The notes under the pieces: model-generated
Databases searched by the model: none
The model's input: only the letters and a program-made list of their open reading frames with translations
Told to the model about the DNA's origin: nothing
NCBI RefSeq assembly: GCF_014207985.1
Contig: NZ_JACHMI010000001.1
Span: 1,905,001 to 1,969,000, forward strand
DNA length: 64,000 bases
Reading direction: 5' to 3'
Origin: Nonomuraea rubra
GTDB taxonomy: Bacteria; Actinomycetota; Actinomycetes; Streptosporangiales; Streptosporangiaceae
Program-made: the position numbers and the translations under genes
Part shown: in pieces, positions 1 to 8,438 of the stretch
Layout: the number at the start of each line of letters is the position of its first letter
How positions within the stretch are numbered: position 1 is the stretch's first letter

Positions 1-2
1 CC

Positions 3-323
3 CCACCCAAGATCATCGGCGTGGCGGCGCTGCTCATCGTGGCCAACCCGGTCAACTTCGCCTCGCTGGCCGGCGGCGCCATCGCCGCCGGTCAGGAGCC
101 ATTGCCGTTCGGCAGGCAGCTCGTCCTGGCCGCCGTGTTCGTGATCATCGGCAGCATCGGGGTGCTCGCCCCCTACGCCACCGCGCTCAGCGCGGGCGGC
201 GATCAGCGACTGCACCGCATGCGCGGCTGGCTGATCCAGCACAACGGGGCCCTCACCCTGCTGCTGATCCTGGTCTTCGGCCTGCTGTTCCTCGCCAAGG
301 GCCTGCGCGGCCTGCTCGCCTGA
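3..323 (+). CDS. GAP/Sap-like membrane protein, C-terminal part (5' end outside window)
   Basis: The frame is open to the left edge, so this is the last ~106 codons of a longer gene. It shows three hydrophobic stretches (roughly LLIVANPVNFASLAGG, LVLAAVFVIIGSIGVL and LTLLLILVFGLLFLAKGL) separated by a basic loop with RMRGW, ending in a membrane helix and short tail. This layout is that of the actinobacterial GAP family (related to Sap, the mycobacterial sulfolipid-1-addressing protein), six-helix membrane proteins implicated in lipid or peptidolipid transport. It ends 4 bp before the stop of the convergent alkylsulfatase gene. Family assignment rests on the C-terminal pattern only; the substrate is unknown. 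Confidence 0.7.
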   Translation, partial: PPKIIGVAALLIVANPVNFASLAGGAIAAGQEPLPFGRQLVLAAVFVIIGSIGVLAPYATALSAGGDQRLHRMRGWLIQHNGALTLLLILVFGLLFLAKGLRGLLA

Positions 324-327
324 GGGG

Positions 328-2124
328 TTACGGCGTCACGATCGCGAACGCGGGATCCGGATCCTCCAGCACGGCCCTCAGGCGGCGCAGGACGTCCATG
401 TCGCCCTCGTGCTCGATGCCGTCGGCTGATCGGCCGGTGAGCAGGCCGATCAGCTGCCCCTGGGTGAGCGTGAGCGTCAGGTCCACCGGCTGCGGCCGCG
501 GATCGGGCTGGTGGATGAGCACGCCGTTGGACAGCGTGGTGCGATGGCGCTGGTTCAGGTCAGTCAACCGCCAGTCGATGGCCAGAGTCTCGTTCCACGC
601 CTTGGGACCGTCGACGCGGATGGCCAGGGAGTCGAAGACCTGCTCGACGGTCAGGGCCGCGATCATCTCCGGCGAGGTGGTGTCGATGTCGGCGGGCACG
701 ACGCCGCCCGTCAGCTCCAGCGCGCCGACCAGGTAGAAGTTACGCCAGGTGCCGTTCTCGGCGCCGTGGCCGAGCCGGGTGTAGACCTCGGCGAGCATCG
801 CGCGCGCCTGCTCGTCGTGCTCGTCGGCGAAGACGGCGTGGTTGAGCAGCGAGGCGGCGAACCGCAGGTCGCCGTCGTCGAGGTAGCGGCGGGCGAAGGC
901 CAGGACGCCCTCGCGCCCGCCCATGCACTCGACGTAGCGGCGCGCCTGCTCGACCGGCGGATGCTCCCACAGGTGGGCCGGGTTGCCGTCGAACCAGCCC
1001 AGATAGCGCTGGTAGATCGCCTTGACGTTGTGGCTGACCGAGCCGTAGTAGCCGTGGGTGTGCCAGGCCTGCTCCAGCGCGGGCGGCATCCGCATGGCCT
1101 CGGCGATCTCGGTGCCGGTCATGCCCTTGTTCAGCATCCGCAGCGTCTGATCGTGCAGGTAGGCGTACATGTCGCGCTGCTGCGACAGGAAGGTGACGAT
1201 GTTCTCGTTGCCCCAGGTGGGCCAGTGGTGTGAGGCGAACACGACGTCGGCCTGGCCGGCGAACAGAGCGATCGCCTCGGTCAGATAGCGGGACCAGACG
1301 CGCGTGTCGCGGACCAGCGCGCCGCGCAGGGTGAGCACGTTGTGCAGGTTGTGCGTGGCGTTCTCGGCCATACACAACGCCCGGCGGCCGGGGATGAGGA
1401 AGTTCATCTCCGCCGGCGCCTCGGTGCCCGGGGTGAGCTGGAAGACGATCCGCACCCCATCCAGCGTCTCCTCCTGCCCGGTGCGCGTGATGTCCTTGCT
1501 CGGCGGGATGAGGGAAATCGTGCCGGTCGAGGTGGTCAGGCCCAGCCCGGCCCCGATCTGCCCTTCCGGCGAACGGGGCAGGGCCGGCCCGTACATGTAA
1601 GTGGCACGACGGTTCATCGCGGTACCGGCGTAGACGTTCTCCGACACCGCGTGCTCCATAAACCCGGCCGGGGCCACGATCGGCACGCTGCCATCGGTAA
1701 CGCCACGCACCCCGCCGAAGTGGTCGGCGTGCGAATGGGTATAGATCACCGCGGTGACTGGACGCTCGCCACGCTGCTCGCGATACAACTTCAGCCCCGC
1801 CGCCGCGCACTCGACCGACAGCAGCGGATCGACCACAATGACCCCGCGCTCGCCCTCGATCAGCGTCATGTTCGACAGATCCAGGCCACGTACCTGGTAA
1901 ATGCCGTCGCTCACCTCATACAGCCCCTGCTTGACGCACAACTGCCCCTGCCGCCACAAGCTGGGATGCGCACTGTCAGGGCACTCCTGCGCCAGGAAGC
2001 CAAAGGAGTCGCTGTCCCACACGACACGGCCGTCGGCCCTGACCACCGCGGGGCTCAACGCGGCCACGAATCCACGGTCGGCGGCCTCGAAGTCCGACCG
2101 GTCACCAAAAGGAAGATCTGCCAT
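328..2124 (-). CDS. Alkyl sulfatase, metallo-beta-lactamase fold (SdsA/BDS1 type)
   Basis: 598 aa. The MBL metal motif THSHADH is at residues 129-135, followed by FGG, with further histidines at SHHWPTW in the middle. The C-terminal ~120 residues (from about TTSPEMIAALTVEQVFDSLAIRVDG) match the SCP2-like sterol-carrier domain of SdsA-family alkylsulfatases, after a helical dimerisation region. The enzymes hydrolyse primary alkyl sulfates such as SDS to alcohol and sulfate using two zinc ions. Secreted homologues carry a signal peptide; this one starts MADLPFGDRS with none, so it is probably cytoplasmic. A good RBS (AGGGAAGG) precedes the ATG. It converges with the GAP-family gene. Other sulfate-ester genes lie within 18 kb. 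Confidence 0.93.
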   Translation of the reverse strand: MADLPFGDRSDFEAADRGFVAALSPAVVRADGRVVWDSDSFGFLAQECPDSAHPSLWRQGQLCVKQGLYEVSDGIYQVRGLDLSNMTLIEGERGVIVVDPLLSVECAAAGLKLYREQRGERPVTAVIYTHSHADHFGGVRGVTDGSVPIVAPAGFMEHAVSENVYAGTAMNRRATYMYGPALPRSPEGQIGAGLGLTTSTGTISLIPPSKDITRTGQEETLDGVRIVFQLTPGTEAPAEMNFLIPGRRALCMAENATHNLHNVLTLRGALVRDTRVWSRYLTEAIALFAGQADVVFASHHWPTWGNENIVTFLSQQRDMYAYLHDQTLRMLNKGMTGTEIAEAMRMPPALEQAWHTHGYYGSVSHNVKAIYQRYLGWFDGNPAHLWEHPPVEQARRYVECMGGREGVLAFARRYLDDGDLRFAASLLNHAVFADEHDEQARAMLAEVYTRLGHGAENGTWRNFYLVGALELTGGVVPADIDTTSPEMIAALTVEQVFDSLAIRVDGPKAWNETLAIDWRLTDLNQRHRTTLSNGVLIHQPDPRPQPVDLTLTLTQGQLIGLLTGRSADGIEHEGDMDVLRRLRAVLEDPDPAFAIVTP

Positions 2125-2664
2125 GAAAGCGACCTTCCCTGTGGTGAGTGCTGCCGCCCGGCCGCAGCCGGTACTTTCACCCGCTCATGACCATCTCTTT
2201 TCGGGGCCTCACGCCGTCTCTTCGCATCGAACGCGTCACCACACCGCAGCTTACGGCGCCTGCAGTGAACTGGCCGGATGCGGACATCGCGTGACGGGTG
2301 ACAGCCCTGCTTCACGAGCGGATGCTGAAGGTCGATCGTCGTCTGGCATCCCTTCGCCACCAGGTTGACAGCAGGCGGGCCGGTCCGTGATGTCGGTGCC
2401 GACGCCACACCGGAAACGAGGTGGCTTACCCCTGAGGAGCCGAACCAGGAGACCGGAGAACCGGGACCATCGAATGGACCCTCCCCATGCCACGGGACGA
2501 CGCCGGGCACCATCCGGACCCGGCCGCTTCGCCGCCCACCGCAGAGCACATGACCACTATCACGGTTCGGCGATGATCCGCTGTCATGCGCGGACGCGGC
2601 TCGGGGTGACGTCGGGAGGACGCTTCCCCCGCCGAGAAGATCCCTACCTGGACAAGGAGCCGTT
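2125..2664. other. 540-bp intergenic region, no gene recognised
   Basis: It lies between the alkylsulfatase start and the secreted-protein gene. Several short ORFs exist on both strands but none has recognisable protein character or a convincing RBS. It should hold the promoters of both flanking genes, which are divergent. I see no long palindrome. Confidence 0.4.
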
Positions 2665-3198
2665 GTGATCCGTTCCGCCATCACCCTGCTGACCGCGATG
2701 ACGGTCGCCGTCGGTCTCGTCCTAGTGCCCTCCTCGGCGCAGGCCGCCCCCGGCGATCTGGTGTGCCTGCCGCCCACCAGCTCAACCGTCACCTTCGACC
2801 CGCCACTCACCACCATGCCACAGACCGTGACGGTCACCTCGACCAACCTGTTCGGACCGTGCACCTCCACCAGCGTGCCTGCCATAACGTCCGGCACCAC
2901 CTCCGGCACCTTCCCGGTACCGAACCGCAGTTGCCTGACCCTGGCCGGAACAGGCACCTCCACCTCGCACATCACCTGGAACACGGGCCAGACCAGCACG
3001 CTAACCCTGAACTTCACCACCCAGATCGTCGCCGGTGTGTACACCTCGGTGGTGACCGGCGTTGTCTCCTCCGGCCTGTTCGCCGGCGACAGCGTGGTGA
3101 GTAACCAGACCGGCCCGGCCACCGACATCCTCACCTGCACACTCGGTCTCGGGACCGTCGCCGGCATTTACACCGTGGGCGCCATCACCTTCGCCTGA
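2665..3198 (+). CDS. Secreted protein of unknown function
   Basis: 177 aa starting at GTG, with AAGGAG about 6 bp upstream. A classical signal peptide (basic MIR, hydrophobic core TLLTAMTVAVGLVLV, cleavage after SSAQA) precedes a Ser/Thr-rich mature part with four cysteines (LVCLPP, GPCTST, RSCLTL, LTCTLG). The tail resembles small beta-sheet secreted proteins of actinomycetes. There is no catalytic motif and I do not recognise the family. It stands alone between the alkylsulfatase and a broken sulfotransferase. Confidence 0.8.
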   Translation: MIRSAITLLTAMTVAVGLVLVPSSAQAAPGDLVCLPPTSSTVTFDPPLTTMPQTVTVTSTNLFGPCTSTSVPAITSGTTSGTFPVPNRSCLTLAGTGTSTSHITWNTGQTSTLTLNFTTQIVAGVYTSVVTGVVSSGLFAGDSVVSNQTGPATDILTCTLGLGTVAGIYTVGAITFA

Positions 3199-3242
3199 GC
3201 GGCCCCACCGCGACAGCACCCCTTGGGCAACCCGGAAGGGGA

Positions 3243-3739
3243 GCGTGCACGAACCGGCAAGCGGCCTGCGTCCCGCTGGTCAACAAGGCCATTGGCGTTC
3301 CACCGCCGACTGACCGGCCCGCCGAGCCGATCGCCGAGCTGGCGGAACAGGCCAGACCTCTGGAGGAGACCGGCCGGTGCGTCGATGCCGCCTTCCGGGA
3401 CGGCATGACCGTGCTGTGGCGCGCCTTCTCCACCGCACCCGGCTTGGCACCCATCGGCCGCCTGACGCTGCGCCACGACATCGTCCACAGGCCGGCGATC
3501 CGCCTGCGAATCGCCGAGCACGTCACTGGCTGGCCAGAGACGCTCGCTCACCGCCCGCCGCACCAGCCGATCTTCGTCGCCGGTCTGCCCCCACAATGGC
3601 ACCACCCTGCTGCACTGGCTGCTGTCTCGAGCGCCCGGCATGCGGGCACCGGTGCTGGAGGAGCTGCTCGATCCTCCGGCATCCTTCCGGCCGCACCGCG
3701 CTCTCAACTCCGGGCTGCAGATGATGGCGGGCTCCCACT
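3243..3739 (+). pseudogene. Sulfotransferase-family pseudogene, N-terminal part
   Basis: Frame 3 reads through LVNKAIGVPPTDRPAEPIAE and ends in PIFVAGLP near 3570-3590. Reading then resumes in frame 1 as NGTTLLHWLLSRAPGMRAP followed by VLEELLDP. Joined, this gives the PAPS-binding 5'-PSB region of the Sulfotransfer_3-type families (consensus PIFVxGLPRTGTTLLHxLL). The frameshift is at about 3588-3596, inside the PSB loop, and the usual RT of that loop is lost. The gene then stops being recognisable after about 3740, so the C-terminal two thirds are missing. It is non-functional. An intact relative would transfer sulfate from PAPS to a hydroxyl group. Confidence 0.7.
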
Positions 3740-3820
3740 TGGAGTTACTGATTTGCTCTTGGACACTTGAACGATGGTTGAGTACTCTACTAGCAGTAAA
3801 ATATATGACCAGGAGGAAAG

Positions 3821-4264
3821 ATGTCGGAACATGACGACTTGTCAGCAGAGGCCGCTCTTCGTGAAGTGGGCCGCGCGCGGGACACCGTACGGAAGTCCAG
3901 CCGCCAGGGCGCGTGGTTCTTCCTGGGAATGTGGCTCGGGAACACCGCCTACTGGCTGATCACGCTGCTCGGCCCAGAAGCGGTCAGGGACTACGCCATC
4001 TGGGTTCCCATCGCCCTCGTCGTGGCAGGCGCCCTCTACCTGGCCCGCCAGCGGGTCTACGGCCGGTTGCAGTCCCGGCTCTCGCGTTCCGTCACCTACG
4101 CGTTCGTAGGGACGACCGTGATCGGGGCGGTCTACAACATGTTCCTGCACCCGCGGGACCCGAGCCCGCTGTGGGTGATGGCCGATGTACTGGTGGCACT
4201 GATCGCAGGCGCCCCACTGCTGTATGGCGCGGTGCGCATCTTTCGCTCCGCGGAGGACCAGTGA
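3821..4264 (+). CDS. Small integral membrane protein, unknown function
   Basis: 147 aa with a strong RBS (AGGAGG, 6-8 bp upstream). A charged N-terminus (MSEHDDLSAEAALREVGRARD) precedes four predicted membrane segments (near WFFLGMWLGNTAYWLITLL, IWVPIALVVAGALYLA, VTYAFVGTTVIGAVYNMF and WVMADVLVALIAGAPLLYG). It overlaps the following winged-helix regulator gene by 4 bp (GTGA), so the two are translationally coupled and probably act together, as in other actinobacterial pairs of a small membrane protein with a PadR/HTH_34-like regulator. The upstream DNA is locally AT-rich and may hold the promoter. Confidence 0.85.
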   Translation: MSEHDDLSAEAALREVGRARDTVRKSSRQGAWFFLGMWLGNTAYWLITLLGPEAVRDYAIWVPIALVVAGALYLARQRVYGRLQSRLSRSVTYAFVGTTVIGAVYNMFLHPRDPSPLWVMADVLVALIAGAPLLYGAVRIFRSAEDQ

Positions 4265-4566
4265 GCCATCCACGGCACGCGCTCGACGAGATCATCCACG
4301 CTCCGGTGCGGCTGTCCATCATGGCCATGCTCGCGGCCGCGGAAGCGGTTGAGTTCGGCTTCTTGAGGGACACGATCGAGGTCAGCGACTCGCTACTGTC
4401 CAAGCACATCAACACGCTGGAGAAGGCAGGCTACGTGCGGGCCACGAAGGGCTTCGTCGGCAAGCGCCCCCGAACCTGGCTGGCCTTGACCGACGAAGGG
4501 CGGGACGCCTTCCAGAACTACACATCCATACTTCAGCAGATCACGGATGGTACCCGTCGCGCTTAG
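4261..4566 (+). CDS. Winged-helix transcriptional regulator (HTH_34 / MarR-ArsR-like)
   Basis: 101 aa from a GTG that overlaps the upstream stop (GTGA). The sequence SHPRHALDEIIHAPVRLSIM, then AMLAAAEAVEFGFLRDTIEV and SDSLLSKHINTLEKAGYV, is a typical one-domain winged helix with recognition helix SDSLLSKHINTLE and wing VGKRPRTWLALTDEGRDAF. Members bind DNA as dimers and commonly regulate the membrane protein encoded beside them. Coupling to the upstream four-helix protein supports autoregulation of the pair. No ligand site can be named. Confidence 0.88.
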   Translation: MSHPRHALDEIIHAPVRLSIMAMLAAAEAVEFGFLRDTIEVSDSLLSKHINTLEKAGYVRATKGFVGKRPRTWLALTDEGRDAFQNYTSILQQITDGTRRA

Positions 4567-4816
4567 ACACAGAAACGACTGATTGTGGCAGGCATGATGG
4601 ACGTCCCATCCCGGGACGAATCGAGTTCCTGGTCCTGGTCGACGGCGTGGAAATCGGCGGCACCCACTGAGCTCCTACGACCCGGCGGCCTCCGCCGGGT
4701 GGGGATCCGACGACGACGGCCCGCCCGTCGGGCCGGGGTCAGAGAGATTTGGACGGTATCCGGCGTAACGGGATTTCCGCAGGTCAAGGTTACCCTGCCA
4801 TCGCGGTCTTCAAGAC

Positions 4817-4960
4817 GTGGTTAACGCCGGATTCCATGCCTTCGCAGCCCACCCACTCGTCTTGCACCTCGACGAATCCCGCGCCGATCTGGCCACCGCC
4901 GGCGCCTCCGCGCACACCCGGGGCGCCTACCACAGCGACCTCATAGCCCGCGCCGTCCAC
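4817..4960 (+). pseudogene. Tyrosine-recombinase N-terminal remnant
   Basis: The translated stretch HPLVLHLDESRADLATAGAS followed by AHTRGAYHSDL resembles the SAM-like N-terminal core-binding domain of tyrosine recombinases (pattern TxxAYxSDL). It is short, has no catalytic domain, and runs straight into transposase-like sequence. It is evidently a relic; I am not certain of the family. Confidence 0.35.
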
Positions 4961-4962
4961 AC

Positions 4963-5313
4963 AAGGAGCGCAACACCGTGGAGCGGTGCGTCAAACGTGT
5001 CAAGGAGTGGCGTGGGCGGGCCTCCCGCTTGGACAAGACCCCGACAGTCACCTGGCCGGTCTTCATCTCCGGGGAGCCGTCTTGTGGGTCCGCAGCTTGC
5101 TACCGGCCTGAAGATCCGAACTCCGCACAGGCGGAGCTACCCCGGCTGCTGGAGCCCATCGCCGCCGCTGAAGCCGCGGACGGCGATGAGCTCAGTCTCG
5201 CCGCCCACCACCGGCCACGGCAGATGATCGCCTGTCTGAAGGTGACCCTGGACGATCCTGAGGTCTACCCGGCCCAGCAGCCAGGAGAGCCGCAACCACC
5301 TGCCGCGCCCTGA
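4963..5313 (+). pseudogene. IS5-family-type transposase C-terminal remnant
   Basis: From 4963 the frame reads KERNTVERCVKRVKEWRGRA followed by SRLDKT, matching the C-terminal catalytic-region signature of IS5-group DDE transposases (NxVERCFxRLKxWRGxATRYDKT). Everything upstream of this motif is missing. The rest of the ORF (to 5313, ending in PAQQPGEPQPPAAP) is not transposase-like and may be unrelated sequence. The 4567-5368 interval as a whole is mobile-element debris without an intact gene. Confidence 0.55.
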
Positions 5314-5368
5314 TGCCGCAGGGCGGAGGCGCCGAGGGGGTCATGGCCGCGCTAGGCCATGGTGCAGA

Positions 5369-5950
5369 TCAGGTGGTCGGCTCAGGTGTGTCGGCGGGAT
5401 CCGGAGCCGGGTTCTCGACGGTGTCGTCCTCCTCGCCAGGAGCGCTCAGCAACGACGGGGAGCCCTTCAGCCCCCACGTGTAGTCGCCCTTGCCATCGTT
5501 GTTGACGTTGTAGACGATCTTTCCGTCGCCGATCCAGCTGCCGTCGACGGAACTGTACTTGAAGGGCGTGTCACAGGTCTCCGAACCACCGCCCTGGCTG
5601 TTCACCTCGTGCCTGTAGTCGCAGTTGGTCGTCGCATGGACGATGCTGCGTTCGAGCCGGGCCTGGACCACGAACTTGTCGAACCGGTTACCGTAGGTAA
5701 GGCCGTCCTGTGACCATTTAACTTGGACACGGCCCTTTCGATAGTTCCCGTCCGTGAGCACGCACGTCCTGGCCTCGACCAGAAGGTCCGGCTTGCCCGG
5801 TAGGGCGATGGTCTTCTTGGCCCAGGTCGAGCAGTTGGTGGTGGCGGCGGCTGGAGAGGCCGCTGCCAGGGATGCGCCGACCAGAACTCCGGACAGCGAC
5901 AGTACCGCGGTCATCGATGTCACCGATCGTCGAACCAGCGATGCACGCAT
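5369..5950 (-). CDS. Secreted protein of unknown function
   Basis: 193 aa if the start is the ATG at 5950, chosen because AGGAGG lies 7 bp upstream and a perfect signal peptide follows (MRASLVRRSVTSMTAVLSLS core, cleavage after SPAAA). The mature part begins TTNCSTWAKK and contains four cysteines in a pattern C-x(n)-C-x(n)-C-x(n)-C suitable for two disulfides (NCSTW, ARTCV, TNCDY, SETCD). The tail is acidic, Pro-rich and low-complexity (EEDDTVENPAPDPADTPEPTT). It looks like small extracellular proteins of streptomycetes. No enzymatic motif is visible. Confidence 0.85.
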   Translation of the reverse strand: MRASLVRRSVTSMTAVLSLSGVLVGASLAAASPAAATTNCSTWAKKTIALPGKPDLLVEARTCVLTDGNYRKGRVQVKWSQDGLTYGNRFDKFVVQARLERSIVHATTNCDYRHEVNSQGGGSETCDTPFKYSSVDGSWIGDGKIVYNVNNDGKGDYTWGLKGSPSLLSAPGEEDDTVENPAPDPADTPEPTT

Positions 5951-6257
5951 GGCTGAACCTCCTGAGGGAGTGAATGCCGGGCAGGGAAGCCCGTACCACG
6001 GTGGTCGGCTCCTGCTCGGCTTTGACACATCCTGAGAGGGCCGGAGGGCATGGATGGTGACGCGCTCGACGGAGGTTGTGGCGGACCTCACTCCGGACAC
6101 AAGCGGGAGCGGTGTCGGTGTCACGGAACGGCCCGCTCGTAAGTTCTCCATTCATGGCCCGGTGCTAGGGCTGACGTCACCAGGCGAACCTGTCACAGCT
6201 CGGCGGATGGGCCAGGCCAGCTGAGACTGAGAGTGGGGCAGCCCGGTGCGATACGTT

Positions 6258-6470
6258 TCACCAGCTTGCCGGGCGGCGGCTCCTCGGGCGACGGCGCTTG
6301 GTCCTGGCGCCGACAGGGACGGAGAACGTGTCGTCCCGGAAGTCGTTGTCCTTGTCGAGGATGTGGTTCCGCACCTGCTCGATGTCAGCCAAGGTCCAGG
6401 CATTGAGCTGTTTGATGTCGGCGGGCTGCTGGTGCGGATCGCCGGGGATCGTCATACCAGGCTGGGGCAT
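6258..6470 (-). CDS. Possible small protein or gene fragment, unknown
   Basis: 70 codons from ATG 6470. The middle (IKQLNAWTLADIEQVRNHIL followed by DKDNDFRDDTF) has natural-looking amphipathic composition with acidic and hydrophobic residues that the shadow ORFs around it lack, and a basic tail follows. There is no good RBS at this ATG, so it may be the end of a longer gene that was cut by the IS481-type element 140 bp away. The function is unknown. Confidence 0.35.
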   Translation of the reverse strand: MPQPGMTIPGDPHQQPADIKQLNAWTLADIEQVRNHILDKDNDFRDDTFSVPVGARTKRRRPRSRRPASW

Positions 6471-6604
6471 CTGACTGGCGGCGCTGGTGAATGGGATGAG
6501 GGTGCGGCTTGCCACCCCCACGCGCCCCCATCCCTGAACTGACAGCTCAACTTGCTTGGCGCAGAGGCGTGAGACATCAGCGCCTTCTTCACGCCGGCCA
6601 GCTG

Positions 6605-7564
6605 CTAGATGTATTGACCCGTTGGGTTGTTGACACGGGTGATCGGTGGCTGGCCGCCGAGTGCGGTGTGGCATCGGTGGTGGTTGTAGGTGTGCAGGAA
6701 GTCTGGCAGAGCGGTGGTGCGGTCGTTGTTGCTGGCGTAGGGCCGGGCGTAGGCCCATTCCTCCAGCAGGGTGCGGTTGAAGCGTTCGGCCTTGCCGTTG
6801 GTCTGGGGGCGGTAGGGGCGGGTGTGTTTGCCGGTGGCGCCGAGGTCGGCCAGGGCTTGGTGCCAGGCGGTGCCGCGGCGGTAGGCCAGGGCGTTGTCGG
6901 TGAGTACGCGGTGGATGCGGGTGATGCCCAGGCCGGCGAAGTGGGTGGCGGCGCGGCGGAGGAAGGCGGCGCAGGTGGCGGCTTTTTCGTCGGGCAGGAC
7001 TTCGCTGTAGGCCAGCCGGGAGTGGTCGTCGACGGCCGAGTGGATGTAGTCGAAGCCGATGGTGCGGCTGGGGTGGTGGCTGCGCTGGTCGCGGCCGTGG
7101 ATGCGCCAGCCGCCGCCGTCGGGGATGCGGCCGAGTTTCTTGACGTCGACGTGCACCAGCTCGCCGGGCCGGGCGCGTTCGTAGCGGCGGATGGGCTGGC
7201 CGGTGGGCCGATCCAGCCATGCCAGGCGGTGCAGGCCGTGGCGGGTCAGGATGCGGTGCACGGTGGAGGCGGGCAGGCCGAGAATCGGGCCGATGCGGGC
7301 CGGGCCAAGCTTGCGGCCGGTGCGCAGCCGGCAGACCTCGGCCTCGATTGCGGCGGGAGTGCGGTGCGGCACGGTGTGCGGGCGGCTGGGGCGATCGAGC
7401 AGCCCGGCCTCGCCCTCGGTACGCCAGCGGCGGATCCACTTGTAGGCGGTGGGCCGGGAGACGCCCATCTCCGCGGCCACATGCGCGACTGGACGTCCCG
7501 CTTGAACACGATCGACGAGCAGTCGGCGGGCATGGACGGTCAGCCGGGCGTTACGGTGGGACAT
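6605..7564 (-). CDS. IS481-family transposase
   Basis: About 319 aa from the ATG at 7564 (MSHRNARLTVHARRLLVDRV). An N-terminal HTH (VAHVAAEMGVSRPTAYKWIRRW) is followed by an rve integrase core with the DDE residues at VHVDVKK, VLTDNALAYR and the E in TNGKAERFNRTLLEEW. The C-terminus YNHHRCHTALGGQPP is characteristic of the IS481 group. The reading frame ends PTGQYI, and its TAG stop lies in the flanking target duplication rather than in the element itself. The gene is intact, so the element may be active. Confidence 0.93.
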   Translation of the reverse strand: MSHRNARLTVHARRLLVDRVQAGRPVAHVAAEMGVSRPTAYKWIRRWRTEGEAGLLDRPSRPHTVPHRTPAAIEAEVCRLRTGRKLGPARIGPILGLPASTVHRILTRHGLHRLAWLDRPTGQPIRRYERARPGELVHVDVKKLGRIPDGGGWRIHGRDQRSHHPSRTIGFDYIHSAVDDHSRLAYSEVLPDEKAATCAAFLRRAATHFAGLGITRIHRVLTDNALAYRRGTAWHQALADLGATGKHTRPYRPQTNGKAERFNRTLLEEWAYARPYASNNDRTTALPDFLHTYNHHRCHTALGGQPPITRVNNPTGQYI

Positions 7565-7659
7565 GAAGCCTCCGTGCGGTGCAGATTCGACACCTTCACC
7601 ACATCGGAGGCTTCTCTTTTGATCAAGTCCCTCTGTTAACAACGCTCGTGGTCAATACA
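6610..7659. mobile_element. IS481-family insertion sequence, intact, with 6-bp target duplication
   Basis: The left end starts TGTATTGACC at 6610 and the right end finishes GGTCAATACA at 7659. The imperfect terminal inverted repeats share TGTATTGACC, seven variable bases, then TTGTTRACA. Both flanks carry GCTAGA (6604-6609 and 7660-7665), a 6-bp direct repeat. This fits the NCTAGN target and 6-bp duplication described for IS481. The single transposase gene is on the minus strand. Confidence 0.93.
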
Positions 7660-7734
7660 GCTAGAGGAGCGCGGGCAAGGCAGTGACGAGCAGCGCCTAG
7701 AGTTCGTTGAGGCAGGCGGTGCGCGCCTTCACCG

Positions 7735-7970
7735 CGCCGGTGAGGACCAGATGCAACACCCGGATCGGCTAGCCCACCCCGTTCCGCTCTTCGGGACAGC
7801 ATGAGCCCCTGTCTGCCAGCACGGCCTCGGCCACGGATAGGCGTCCAGCGGATTAGACTGGCCCTTGGCCCTGCGCTGCTGCTGGTCCGGGCGATTGACC
7901 TCGACCACCTTGACCTCCGCGCTGCTCAGGTGGCGAGCCAGGGCGGCACTGTAGGAGTCGGTACCCTCCC
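7735..7970 (-). pseudogene. IS110-family transposase fragment
   Basis: The minus strand reads EGTDSYSAALARHLSSAEVK, then VVEVNRPDQQQRRAKGQSNP and LDAYPWPRPC. This is the N-terminal RuvC-like DEDD region of IS110 transposases (EGTGSYGxxLARHLxxxGxxVVEVNRPDRQxRRxxGKSDPLDA). The frame breaks after LDAY, and both the catalytic start and the Ser-containing C-terminal domain are absent. It abuts the group II intron fragment. Confidence 0.7.
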
Positions 7971-8019
7971 CACCGCATGCAACCGGCCGAAGGAACACAT
8001 CCACTCCAGCAGGTCCGCG

Positions 8020-8298
8020 TATCCCGCCTCCGAGCGGGACCTGGCACGGTGGATCAACCCCATCGTGTCGGGCTGGATGAACTACTACGGCCGGTTCTAC
8101 CGGTCGGAGCTTCATCCGCTGCGGCGGCGCATCAACGCCTACCTGGTGCGCTGGATGAGGAAGAAATACAAGCGGCTGAGGACCCACAAGAAGGCCCTCG
8201 CGGCCTGGGACCGAACCACCACGCCAATACCCGCGCTTCTTCGCACACTGGCGGTGGGTTTCCGAGTTCTGACGGTGAGGTTGAGAAGAGCCCGGTGA
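8020..8298 (+). pseudogene. Group II intron maturase, C-terminal fragment
   Basis: The translation DLARWINPIVSGWMNYYGRF followed by YRSELHPLRRRINAYLVRWM and RKKYKRLRTHKKALAAWDR is the maturase/X-domain end of bacterial group II intron reverse transcriptases. The RT domain is missing. Downstream (8299-8370) the sequence with GGGATCTGTGGGAGCCCGGAGG resembles the stretch that follows intron-encoded proteins in actinobacterial introns, so part of the intron RNA end may remain. It is a 5'-truncated insertion, as retrohoming relics often are. Confidence 0.75.
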
Positions 8299-8438
8299 CG
8301 GGAGACTCGCCACACCGGGATCTGTGGGAGCCCGGAGGTGAGACTCCTCCGGGCGACCCGACCGCCATGCCATCAGGCGAATGCCGACCTTGCGATCATG
8401 CTGTGATCAGCAGCCCACCGCAGGGGGCTGAAAACGGC

